Translations under genes and position numbers: made by a program
NCBI GenBank assembly: GCA_907165275.2
Contig: OU015663.1
Location: forward strand, 7,266,501-7,330,500
DNA length: 64,000 nucleotides
Source: Zygaena filipendulae
Lineage: Eukaryota > Arthropoda > Insecta > Lepidoptera > Zygaenidae
Direction of reading: 5' to 3'
The notes under the pieces: model-generated
Database searches by the model: none
The model's input: only the letters and a program-made list of their open reading frames with translations
What the model was told of the DNA's origin: nothing
Shown here: piece by piece, positions 24,801-33,615 of the stretch
Position numbering within the stretch: position 1 is the stretch's first letter
How the letters are laid out: each line of letters begins with the position of its first letter

Positions 24801-27800
24801 CGGCGGGGGCGGCGGGCGAGGGCGAGGCGGGCTTCGACGCGCAGTGGAGCGCGCGCGCGGCCGCCGCGGGCGCGGGGGGCGGCGGCGCGGGCGGGCGGCG
24901 GCTCCGCGTGGAGTGCGCGGGCGCGGGCGCGGGCGGCTCGCCCTCGTACGCGACGCGCCTCGACCAGCCGCACGCGCAGCCGCCGCCGCCCGACCTCGAC
25001 GAGGAGAGTACGTATATACCACACCCGCAGATAGTTATCTGCTATTGTAATGATAGCTGACTAACTGATGATGATAACATAACACAAAGTAACTGACGGC
25101 AGGTATGACCGAGACTATTAGCTGAGCGTCATATTTAGAACGAACTAGAAATTATTACAATTAATTGCACCAACATAGGAAGTTGTACAGCATACCAGAT
25201 ATCCGTAGGGAACACGGGGCAGTGCCTGGGACTTGCGACCCAGGTGTAGGTTTAATGGGTACCCTTTTATAATGCATCAACGCTCACCTCCACTGCCCGT
25301 CCTCCCGACTTAAGCAAACCTCTGTAGCCCGATTCTCGTAAATTGAAACGATCGAAAAATCGTTGCAGTTCTGAAATCGTCCTATCGAAAAACGTTTCAA
25401 ATTTCCTATTCTCGTACCATTTCGATAGTATAGATACACAATAGGATTGGAGCTCGGCGAGTTCTAAACGTTTTCGTAACTATTGACTTTTACTATTACG
25501 TAACGTTTAACGTTTATTATGGCTCTGTGAGTACTAGCCCTTAGAGCCATTGACACTCTAATCGTTCCGAATCTATCGAGCAAATACGTCAAAAATTTGC
25601 AGAATATCGAAAGCGAAAAGTTCAAATTCTATTTACGTTCGACTTTCATACGCGAATACGAATTTACGCTAAAACGATTCGTCAATCGGACTTCGATAGG
25701 ATCGTTTCTACTTTAAGAAAATTTTTGTTACGAGAATAGCAAAACCCGTTTTGAGAGCTGAATCGCAGCGATATCGCTCAGATTTTATTACAAAAATTAG
25801 GGCACTGGTGTGCGTTCCGTGGGTTTGGGCGCAGTTGTTCGGTTAAAATTTCACTCGTTTGAGTTGCAACCAAGCCACAGAACGATCGAGTTGTTTTTAT
25901 AACCTCAAAATATTTGAAATTTCAGGCGCCATTTGTTTTCTCTCAACTCAGTTTGCAAATAAGACTGTTTTTCATCCAATTATAAACTTTTTGTGACTAC
26001 GACACCTCCCCTTTGTTTGTAAGAACTCCGATTGATTTCTTTTTCGACGAATTCGGTTTTTGGCGCAAACTCTGACACTTCTTAAACAATACCTAGCTGT
26101 CAGAGTGAAAATTAACCTGCTTCGGAGATGGTTGTTTGGTTGCTGCCCTCTGAGCCACGGAACGGGTGAAACTACGCTCTGACAGCTGTCAGAGTAAAAT
26201 TTAACCAAGCGACAGAACGGGTATCGAGCGCGCTCGAGTGCATTCGTGCGAATCCACGGATCGCGCCTCTGGAAACAATTAGATGACACAGCACACGTAA
26301 TCACTATAGCCACTCTAGATTGATACGACACTGATACGACACAACTGCACTGGACCGAACACAAAGTAACAATGAACCGTCGCTTAAGCATACCCGCATT
26401 TATAACAAGTTCTAACAAAGACGAGTCAGGCAATGGAGTGGTGCGGGGGAACGAACTTACTACCACCGCCATTCGACGGCGGCAAACAACAGTTATTTTT
26501 AATGAAACTACCCTCTCGCCGACATATTTTGCTTTGCTTTTTCGAATTATCGAAAAAAAAAGTTATTGTTAAATAAAACGCGTTAACGTTTCGGAGTGGG
26601 GGGTCGCGACGTCATAACTAAGTATAAGACGTACCTAGGTGTGACGTCACACAGAATTTCAACTCAATGTATCCTCGTTATTTTTTAATTTCGTAAAAAA
26701 GGACTCGTGTCCAATATTTTTTATCTATACTAATATTATAAAGAGCAAAAGTTTGTGAGTTTGTGAGATTGTAGTGGGTAATCTCTGGATCTATTGAACC
26801 GATTTTGAAAATTCTTTCACTTTTGAAAAGCTGCAGTGATCCTGAGTGACATAGGGTACTTTTTATCCCGAAATTCCCGCGAGTATTCCGAAATTACCGC
26901 GGGTGAAACCGCGAGGGTCAGCTAGTTCATTTATAAGATTGATTAAAAATTAAAATTTAGTCAATATGCCCATTACTGTTCATACCTAACCACTTGTCTC
27001 TGCCCCTGATGTGCCGTATTCTCGTATGTTCCACGAAAGACTAATATTAAAAACTTAAAGCAAAACCGATTTAAATACATATATTATTAGGCACCCATTT
27101 AGGACGAACAAGAATTTATTATTTTACTATTCGATCCTCACGCGACTGTTTTGTATAATATGCACGTCAATTTCGGAGATCCCGTGGGAATTGTGAGGTA
27201 AAAAGTACCCTATGTCACCCAGGAACACTGGCTTCTGTATATTATGACAAAGAATCTTTAAAATAGCTTAGGTAGTTTTTGAGTTTATCCATTACAAACA
27301 AACAAAAAACAAACACAAAAATTAAATCCTTTCTCTTTATAATATTAAGTATAGCTGTTCCCCGCGGTTTCAACCTCAGTGATATCGTAGTTCCCGAGGA
27401 AATTCCGGGTTACAATATTGCCTATGTTACTCAAAGATTATGTAGTATTCTAATGGTAAAAGAATTTTTAAAAAATCGATCCAGTATTTGAATTAAAATC
27501 GTAAATGCTAATCTTTCCTCTTTTTAATATAAGTAAAGATAGATTACAATTTTGTTCCTTTTCTTTGCCCTAAACTTTTGGTTGGGTCCAGCGTAGTGGC
27601 GGTTTTTATCTCTATCTTTTTATAAAATTTCCTATTAGTCACAGGTGACGGGGACAGTCGGTAATGACTTTACCATGATATGTAACGAGAATGTATAACA
27701 AGAAAGCAACGCTTGCGTTCTTAGCATGTTATTTATTCAACTTATAAAGCCCAACGCCTACTTATAATACCTACATTTATATACATAACTAGCTGTCCCC

Positions 27801-29621
27801 CGCGGTTTCACCCGCTGTAACTTCAGAGTTCCCGTGGGAATTTCGAGGTAAAAAGTACCTTACCTTCTCAATCAGGACTACGACTACCGTAGCTTCCTAT
27901 AAGTTAAAGAATTTTCAAAATCGGTTCAGTAGATCCAGAGATTACCCCCCTACAACGTCACACTCTTTATAGCTCTTTATAATATTAGTATAGATTATAT
28001 CAAATCAAATATTCTTTACTGTCACCAGAACAGAAAATAAAACAATATTATATTGGAATACAGGCAACAAAGGGTGACTTTATTGCTTAAAAGCAGTTTC
28101 TTCCAGGCAACCTATATTATACCTATAAGCCCAAGGTTATTTTATTATTCATCACCTAAAAATCCTTAATGTTTTTTTTTTAACTTTAAACTATTATCTT
28201 ACTCTTTTATTATTATTATTTTTGAAATTTTATTTAGTACCTAACTTAAAAGTGTTTTTTTTTTAATCCTCATTTACATGAACGTGATGTCTCGTTTCAG
28301 AGGGTGTGAAACTAGGTCTAGGAGACTTCATATTCTACAGCGTGCTCGTGGGGAAGGCCAGCTCGTATGGAGATTGGAACACTACGCTCGCTTGTTTCGT
28401 GGCCATACTCATCGTAAGTGTTGCGAACATATTCATAGTTAACACGATGCCATTACAGTTCGCCAGCAAATTATCATCAATCAACATCAAGATAGCTTAT
28501 TCGTGTGAACTATTCCATTTTGAGCCTGATTGTTAAATTAGATCTAATCTGAGGATTGTAAAATCGATCCTTAGTTACTCATACTTACTTTTTTTAAGGA
28601 CACACATACATACTTACGATAGAAATATAGATGTTCATCACGTAAGTGTTTACCCCGATGCGGGCAGCGGGGATCGAACCCGCAGCCCTTGGCCAGTCAG
28701 AGAGCCAATGGGCATAATGACAAGGTATAAAAATCAAAATTCTATTGAGTCTGTCATTCAGTTAGATAGTAAAAAAATAATAGACACATATTTTTTGCTC
28801 TTTCGAATTAGGTAGGTATCGAAAAAATCGTCAGATAAAACACATTAAAGTTTTGGAGTGGGAAGTCGTAATATCATAAAGTGTACCTAGGTGTGACTTC
28901 ACACGAAATTTCAACTCAATGTATTTTCGTTATTTTTTGATTACTTAAAAAAAAATATGTGTCTAATATTTTTTATTAATCTACAAGGCGGACTAAAAAT
29001 TAAGTCATCATGACCTCTCTGTTCACGAACCACATAAAATTGTAATTCTTAGGTACTAGGTACATCAAAACTTGTAAACTATCGGTCGTCGCGACGCAGG
29101 TGTATATGGAGAAACCCTTACCTATTAGGGATCAGTATTTGTTTTGTTTGAGCCGAATTTGATGCCTAGTTCACTAATAGTGTTAACGCCAACGCTGCCG
29201 TCCTTTACTAAATATCGTTATGTGAGTAAACCTAAATTTTGGCTACGGCCAAAACGTGCGAAATGATGTTACATGACGTAGAGCGATATTGAATAGATTA
29301 AATTACGTGTTGGCTCTATATGCAATCAAGAGACATTATTTCGCACGTTTTCGACCGTAGCCAAGAATTAGGTTCACTCACATAACGGTCTTTCAGTAAA
29401 AGCACACGGCATCAGCGGCGCTGACTGCTGCGATAGTGACGGTGTCTGGTGCTTTGCGCCGGCAGGGGCTGTGCCTGACGCTGCTGCTGCTGGCGATAGT
29501 GAAGAAGGCGCTGCCGGCGCTGCCCATCTCGATTACGTTCGGGCTGGTGTTCTACTTCGCGACGCGCTGGGTGGTCAAGCCGTTCGCGGACGCGCTCGCC
29601 GCCGAACAAGTGTTCATTTAG
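15877..29621 (+). CDS. Psn: Presenilin, gamma-secretase catalytic subunit, nine coding exons
   Basis: Exons: 15877-16044, 17899-18119, 18341-18550, 19537-19757, 21955-22053, 23383-23457, 24789-25007, 28301-28413, 29466-29621. They total 493 residues with all phases consistent. The N terminus is acidic ([12 protein letters not shown]). Transmembrane landmarks are [38 protein letters not shown] and [19 protein letters not shown]. The catalytic Asp residues are D274 in IWDLVAVL (split across exons 4 and 5) and D413 in [17 protein letters not shown]. The PAL motif is at 459-461. From family knowledge, presenilin cleaves Notch, APP and other type I membrane proteins in a complex with nicastrin, Aph-1 and Pen-2. 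Oddities: Trp replaces the usual Tyr before D274, and the cytosolic loop (about 307-404) is Ala/Gly-rich and encoded by very GC-rich exons. Untranslated exons upstream of 15877 are not resolved. Confidence 0.95.
16412..16910. repeat. Degenerate Helitron-like copies in presenilin intron 1
   Basis: Two decayed 'tactagctgt...tttcacctacg...ttccgcaggaattcc' copies occur, near 16415 and 16605. A pair of inverted segments (gatgctgtgaccaagggaaa near 16550 and atttcccttggtcatggcat near 16860) brackets them. Confidence 0.5.
17594..17734. repeat. Fold-back MITE in presenilin intron 1
   Basis: The arms agcccactccacattcacgc and gcatgagtgtggagtgggct pair, as do the longer GC-rich segments around gcgagaaaacca and tggttttctcgc. 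The total is about 141 bases, consistent with a small palindromic MITE. Confidence 0.65.
18752..18948 (-). mobile_element. Helitron-like non-autonomous element, near-consensus copy
   Basis: In reverse orientation it ends with the hairpin ccgcgggtgaaaccgcgg, then ggcacagCTAG. Its body holds the family segments ttttatcaaggaattcccgc and ggatgaaaattggcatgcac. It lies in presenilin intron 3. This copy is a good reference for the decayed ones. Confidence 0.7.
19005..19095 (+). repeat. tRNA-derived SINE head
   Basis: tagtctagtggttagcaaac resembles a pol III A box, and cgcgggttcagtccccgcg a B box with its stem. The tRNA fold is not closed at the acceptor, so I read it as a SINE and not a functional tRNA. 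Confidence 0.5.
19305..19465 (+). repeat. tRNA-derived SINE with (TTA)n tail
   Basis: An A-box-like ggcttagtaggtcaccgtgc is followed by the B box ggttcgattcccggg. Next comes the body segment acgacacaagcttatagctt, and it ends in attattattattatt. Related bodies occur at 41545, 53915 and 61945, and related heads at 50085. Confidence 0.65.
20153..20849 (-). mobile_element. Mariner/Tc1-like element with long inverted ends and a dead transposase fragment
   Basis: TA-flanked ends (tacagggt... and ...aacaccttgta) extend into long inverted arms that share gtgttattttgatattcaaa, a gccattttttgagataaatg block and ccgttaataatggaaaataa. The minus strand (about 20420-20632) encodes a transposase remnant containing [15 protein letters not shown] and [19 protein letters not shown]. 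That is the second half of a DDE/D domain of the IS630-Tc1-mariner group. The Asp normally found just before GATCHT is absent ([11 protein letters not shown]), so the fragment is inactive. It lies in presenilin intron 4. Confidence 0.7.
20870..21150. repeat. MITE of the 'tagtccgtc' family, copy 1 (decayed)
   Basis: It has tagtccgtccgcgtcagtta at the left and the family segments ctttttcaaattagg, gtgacgtcacgcgacatttc and ttgcttacgtaaaaaaag. Other copies are at 21240-21515, 26580-26990, 28735-28995, 34744-35028 and 38135-38872, with part at 6895-7020. Confidence 0.55.
21240..21515. repeat. MITE of the 'tagtccgtc' family, copy 2
   Basis: The ends tagtccgtcttgtagatta and ctgacggactaattagaa are inverted. 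The body contains cgcgtgacgtcac and gtgacgtcacgacctcc. Its length of about 275 bases matches the copy at 34744-35028. Confidence 0.65.
21630..21880 (-). mobile_element. Helitron-like non-autonomous element
   Basis: In reverse orientation it ends cgggtgaaaccgggcgggac then agCTAG (21630-21633). Its interior matches the copy at 53638-53892 (atgcctacgtcatacaaaga, gatccatcagtcattcagga). It lies in presenilin intron 4. Confidence 0.6.
22642..23275 (-). mobile_element. Helitron-like element interrupted by a LINE tail
   Basis: The Helitron 3' end (ctagctattccctgcgattt, 22642 onward) and remainder (23150-23275, ending in a tttataatattagt 5' end) are split by the 22702-23133 insertion. Confidence 0.5.
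22702..23133 (-). mobile_element. LINE 3' end with poly(A), 5'-truncated
   Basis: A run of about 20 T marks a poly(A) tail on the minus strand. The body is GC-rich with several hairpins (gcccgctttt/aggcgggc, gggacttagt/actaagtccc, ggcgcgcc). A 16-bp direct repeat beginning cgggggtaaaattacc flanks it (22686-22701 and 23134-23149), as expected from target-primed reverse transcription. No reverse-transcriptase coding survives. The hairpin-rich 3' UTR is in the style of R1-clade LINEs, but the clade call is weak. Confidence 0.65.
23735..24090 (-). mobile_element. Two adjacent Helitron-like copies
   Basis: CTAG ends (reverse strand) at 23735-23738 and 23868-23871 are each followed by the gcggtttcacccgcg hairpin. 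The first copy is truncated after about 130 bases where the second begins. Both lie in presenilin intron 6. Confidence 0.6.
25330..25750. repeat. MITE-like repeat with weak inverted ends, presenilin intron 7
   Basis: cgattctcgtaa near 25331 and ttacgagaatag near 25728 are inverted. The interior is rich in cgaaacg/cgattcg-type motifs. No coding capacity. Confidence 0.4.
25808..26265. repeat. Interspersed repeat with gttccgtgg ends, copy 1
   Basis: The end gtgtgcgttccgtgggtttg pairs imperfectly with ttcgtgcgaatccacggatc at the other end. Several internal variants of 'ttccgtggct(t)gg' and two ctgacagctgtcagag palindromes occur. A second copy in inverted orientation lies at 42261-42289 plus 44604-45000. 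It is probably a DNA transposon derivative. Confidence 0.6.
26580..26990. repeat. MITE of the 'tagtccgtc' family interrupted by a Helitron
   Basis: The family body (gtgacgtcacacagaatttc, ccaatattttttat) is split at 26723/26926 by the Helitron-like copy. The right part resumes ttcatttataagattgatta. Confidence 0.5.
26724..26925 (+). mobile_element. Helitron-like non-autonomous element, intact ends
   Basis: It starts TCTATACTAATATTATAAAG and ends with gcgggtgaaaccgcgagggt then cagCTAG. It is inserted between A and T without a target duplication, inside a MITE. This is the clearest demonstration in the window of the family's exact boundaries. Confidence 0.75.
27160..27535 (-). mobile_element. 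Two partial Helitron-like copies
   Basis: Decayed copies carry the segments atttcggagatcccgtggga (27171) and tgttccccgcggtttcaacc (27355). Both lie in presenilin intron 7. Confidence 0.5.
27789..27994 (-). mobile_element. Helitron-like non-autonomous element
   Basis: CTAG end on the reverse strand (27789-27792), hairpin cgcggtttcacccgctg, and the 5' end gctctttataatattagtat at 27972 onward. It lies in presenilin intron 7. Confidence 0.7.
28585..28725 (-). repeat. tRNA-derived SINE on the minus strand
   Basis: Reverse strand B box gcgggttcgatccccgct and an A-box-like tggctctctgactggcc are present. It lies in the last presenilin intron. Confidence 0.45.
28735..28995. repeat. MITE of the 'tagtccgtc' family
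   Basis: Family segments gtgacttcacacgaaatttc and ttttattaatctacaaggcg then gactaaaaatt are present. The left end is decayed. Confidence 0.5.
29216..29386. repeat. Palindromic MITE directly before the last presenilin exon
   Basis: cgttatgtgagtaaacctaa and the inverted ttaggttcactcacataacg form the termini, with inner arms ggctacggccaaaacgtgcg / cgcacgttttcgaccgtagcc. It ends about 80 bases before the acceptor of exon 9. Confidence 0.65.
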
Positions 29622-29922
29622 CCACCGCCGCTGCTCTCTCACCCACCCGCAGTCACCAGGAATGGACATAGACAAGCAATAGTGTGTTCACCAACACTGT
29701 AGAAAGAAGAAAAAAAGAAAAGAAATTTATTTGCCAACACTATGGCTATAACACAAAATATGATAGACTGCGACAATACAATAATGTTGACAAAACGGTC
29801 TCGGCTCAGCATAATGCCATCTCACACATTTTATAGTGTGAGGTAGCGCCGGTTTTCAGCTATTTTTAGTGAATCGTGTTTTAAAATTATAACGCCATTA
29901 TCTGTCAACATTTTGTTGGCAT

Positions 29923-30231
29923 TTAAACAGTGTAATAAGGTAAGGATATAACGAAAAAACGTTCTCTAACCACCAATAAAGCGTTCTGTATCAATAACTT
30001 CATTTTGTGGGTTAACATGTTTTTGCTTATCGGCGTCCATATATATGATATGTAAACGATTGTCACTCGTTGCAGTTTATCACTATTGAAATAAGTCTGA
30101 TATATCTCTCTGTCAACCCAGTGGTTAACTGGTAGAGAATGCCGCAAAGCAGTCAGTTCGCCATTTGTATAATACTTTCTTATGCAATAAAGAATTGACA
30201 AAATAAATACGATTGTCAAAAGTGGTTGCAT
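29923..30231 (-). CDS. Unrecognised ORF with N-terminal membrane anchor, possible first exon
   Basis: 102 residues starting MQPLLTIVFILSILYCI, a hydrophobic signal or anchor. A hydrophilic stretch with HSLPVNHWVDREIYQTYF and LTHKMKLLIQNALLVVRERF follows. Composition and codon use look more coding-like than neighbouring ORFs, but I recognise no family. No convincing donor or downstream exon was found. The AATAAA on the plus strand near 29975, a candidate presenilin poly(A) signal, lies inside it. Confidence 0.3.
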   Translation of the reverse strand: MQPLLTIVFILSILYCIRKYYTNGELTALRHSLPVNHWVDREIYQTYFNSDKLQRVTIVYISYIWTPISKNMLTHKMKLLIQNALLVVRERFFVISLPYYTV

Positions 30232-30239
30232 ATGATATT

Positions 30240-33046
30240 TGTGATGCTGATTTTAAACTAATTATACTAATCTGTCTAGGTCGCCCAATAGATAGAATAG
30301 AAGGGGCATTTCGGCTTTCGCACACGATCCGCGACACGCACACGAACGAACGTTAACGTAACGATTTTTTTTGAACTTCGCATGGTTATATATTAAAAAA
30401 GACTGTTTTATAAATTGCCAGTGCGTGCAGTGATGTTGTTCAAAATATGTAGGTATCCTTGGTACGCCAGCAAACAAAGTTTCTGGAAAGTGTGAGTATT
30501 TTTCTATACTCTCTTTGCAAACGTGGTGCGCCTGCCCCGCCTACATTGCCTCTCTATATCCTTTTCTCTGAGATCGAAGATATAAGTTTTAAAATAATTA
30601 TTTAATATAATGATCGCACTCATTTAAGTTTAATTTATAATACGCTTAGTAACAAATTTTTTTTTCAGCGCATTTGTGTGTTTAAAAACGCAAAACTTCA
30701 AACTCGAAAGCAAATCGAGCAAATTAATGGCCAATTAGAATCCATGCCAAAAGTTATTTTTTAAAAGATCAGGCGGCATTTGAGTTCTTTTTAAATTACG
30801 ACGACACTAATTGTTAATTCGGACGAGTTTTATGTAATTTATTTGTACAGTGAGCCACATAGACAAATATACCACCTTGTAAAATTTATACTGTTTGTAA
30901 AACGTCTTTATGACGTTATAAGTTGTCGTTTTTGCAGCTCCTTCCTAGTTGACGGTGTGCGCTAGTTATTTGAAACAGACATGGAGTCAATGTCAAATAA
31001 TTTATTCAAAGGGCCATAATGTGGCTCTTTTGGACGTCAATAAAATTGCAGTGAATATTGTCCGTAATTATCGCGGGTGAAACCGCGCGGAACAGCTAGT
31101 TACGAGGTTACGAGGTGGGCTCAACGCGAGACTGGAAGGAGTGAGTGGACGAACGAAAAATGTGTAATATTATAATACTGACACAGCACCTTCACGCTGT
31201 GTGTCAACATGTTTAGGTGCAGTTTTCTTTTCTGGTCTGGGAAAGTACCTATCTTGTGCTCATTTCTGTTATACTTTTACTTATATTTTTTTTTGCAAAC
31301 CTGAAATGTATGCAACTAGTACTCTAAATCTACTCGACTATTAAATATTGTTAACATTCCATTTTCTTAATCGAAAAGTAAACTAAATGAAGTTGTTTGC
31401 CAAGTGAATGTTTTATTTTAACTAACCGCTCCCACCTTCATCTGTGTGAACTTCGGAACTCTTTAAGATATATAAGATATTAAAAAAAATAGTAAAGTAT
31501 GTGTTAATTTAGGATGTGTCGCCATTCCAAATAAAAGTTCTTTATATAAAATACTTTATTGCTTTTTCTTATACATAATTATAAAATATTGTTCGATAGG
31601 TAATCTAAAAGATAAAAATAATTACTAACCAATTCTTACACCTAATTAGATGCCGCAGCCCTCAGTAGACAAAAATATTATGGATATGCAAAAAATTTGG
31701 ATGTCACAATTACTAAAAATTCACACCGAGCTACAATTTGTGGTACTAAATAATGATAGACCAAAGGCGGACTTAATGCAACAGTGGCATTCTTTGCCAG
31801 CACGTATGGTATGGATAAAAATTTGCTGGTAAAGCGATATCCGCGGCAGAGCGCCTTATTGTAAAAGAAATGAACTAATTGTGCAGTGTTAAAGTCAACA
31901 GAAGCAATAATAGCATTCCGATTTAGTTAAGCTAGACGAAGAGTCTAATCATAAAAAAAATTATTTCTGTCTACGTATATAAAAAGCATATAAAAAAATG
32001 AACAATCACAGAAAAGGTGCCAGTTCCAGAGCACAATTCTTCTAAACTAAATCTATACATGTACTAAACCTGTAGCTAGACACGAATCTGTTTTTACATT
32101 GAATATAATTTAAAAGAAAATAACGCCCTCAATCAGTCAGTATGTTTATCAATCCCATCACCCAAAAATTGCACAGAATTGTTATTATCATTTACTCCGC
32201 TACGCACGTTTAGGCGCATGTAGCTGAAACCTTCACGCAATTATAACCTTATGGCGCGTTTAAAACGTAGTGGTTATAATATTCTCTTTGTTTTCAACTA
32301 GCAGCACTCGCCTAAAAGTCATAAGATAGAAACCTAGAAACCAGTCGGTAGATATGTAAAGTAAGATTTTTATATTTATCATGTGACATTTCAAGATAAA
32401 CTGATAATAATTGAATATAAACGAGGTTTATGACTGAAAAATAAATAGTTTTTTTTAATTAATTTACTTATTTTACAATCAACTTTTTCAAAATGAAATA
32501 TGTGAACGGGTAATTATGAGTTTTTAAGCTATTTGTAATGTCATTCATTGGTACGTACTATTATAACGGCTGCACGCGCCTTACGTACTAGGAGCGCGAG
32601 CTCGAGAATGAAGCCTAGGGTTAGAGCTTTTCAACGATAAGCGCAGTCACACATCGAAGCTAGTTCAATTTTTTATTTTAACATAAGGTTATTTAATGTA
32701 CCTATTAAATAAACAAAGTGACAGCTACTTTATTGTTTAAAAAACTATACGATGGAATCGTCTATACATGTCTATTAATATTGCACTTTGATGAAAATAA
32801 CAAGGTACCTAACCATAAATTAACAGTTATAATATAATATTTAGTATTATTTACCTATCTCCTAAAAGATGAACACGATTTAGATTTAGTTTTTCATATT
32901 CTCTGGTTCAGTTCAAATAAATACAAATGACATGAAAATTAGAGTAGGTATACAATTTGTAAAAAAAAAAAACAACATTTGACGCTGTTAGTTAATTCAA
33001 AACATCGGAAATAACATTTTACCTAAAGTGAAGACCTTTTTGAATA
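30240..33046. other. Intergenic region, little recognisable
   Basis: AT-rich sequence between presenilin and the hemomucin-like gene. It contains a truncated Helitron 3' end (about 31060-31099, ending agCTAG). A short segment near 31760 (aaggcggacttaatgcaaca) is shared with 17755. No exon is supported. Confidence 0.4.
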
Positions 33047-33284
33047 AAAGCGGCTACAAACGGCCCTAAAATCAGAGGCGATATCGGAAGTAATTTTGCC
33101 AGGTTGTAAAACCTAAAAGCCGGACAGACCAGCCAGCAAAAAGGCCGGACGGGATTTTGTGGGTCCGGCCTTATTACTCAAATGTCCAGCCAAACTGGCT
33201 GATCTGTCCCGCTATTAGGTTTGGCGACCTGGCAACATTACTCCCGATATCACCTCTGATTTTAGGGCCGTGTGTAACCGCTTT
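33047..33284. repeat. Palindromic MITE, about 238 bases
   Basis: The termini aaagcggctac and gtaaccgcttt pair, as do the longer arms ggccctaaaatcagaggcga / tcacctctgattttagggcc and the inner ccggacagacc / ggctgatctgtccc pairs. Confidence 0.7.
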
Positions 33285-33615
33285 AACGTGAAGCAAAATC
33301 ACCAAAAAATAAAATCATAAATAAAAATATTGAGTATGACCAGACGTACCTATGTATATTGTATACCAGATCCGCTTTGGTCCAAAATTCAGATTTAATA
33401 TTGAAAAACGACTGCAGTACTGGGTACCGCTCGCACTGAGATTTGGAATGATAAAGAAAAAGTAGAGATCACTCATATGAGAAATTCAAAACAGCCAAGA
33501 AGGAATGTTCCACATTCATTTTGTGCCATTTCTTAAATAATCTAATTGTAAATATAAATTCTATCGTTGTATATGGAAACTTTTCCTTATTTCCTTAGTT
33601 AGATTTACAACCGTC

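Noticed and set aside
24678..25050. Arg-rich and Pro-rich ORFs in other frames around presenilin exon 7
   Set aside because: They are shadows of a GC-rich exon; only the frame joining exons 6 and 8 in phase gives presenilin.
25972..26472. 166-residue minus-strand ORF
   Set aside because: It lies across an interspersed repeat whose second copy (44604-45000) shows the same frame broken; no domain is recognised.
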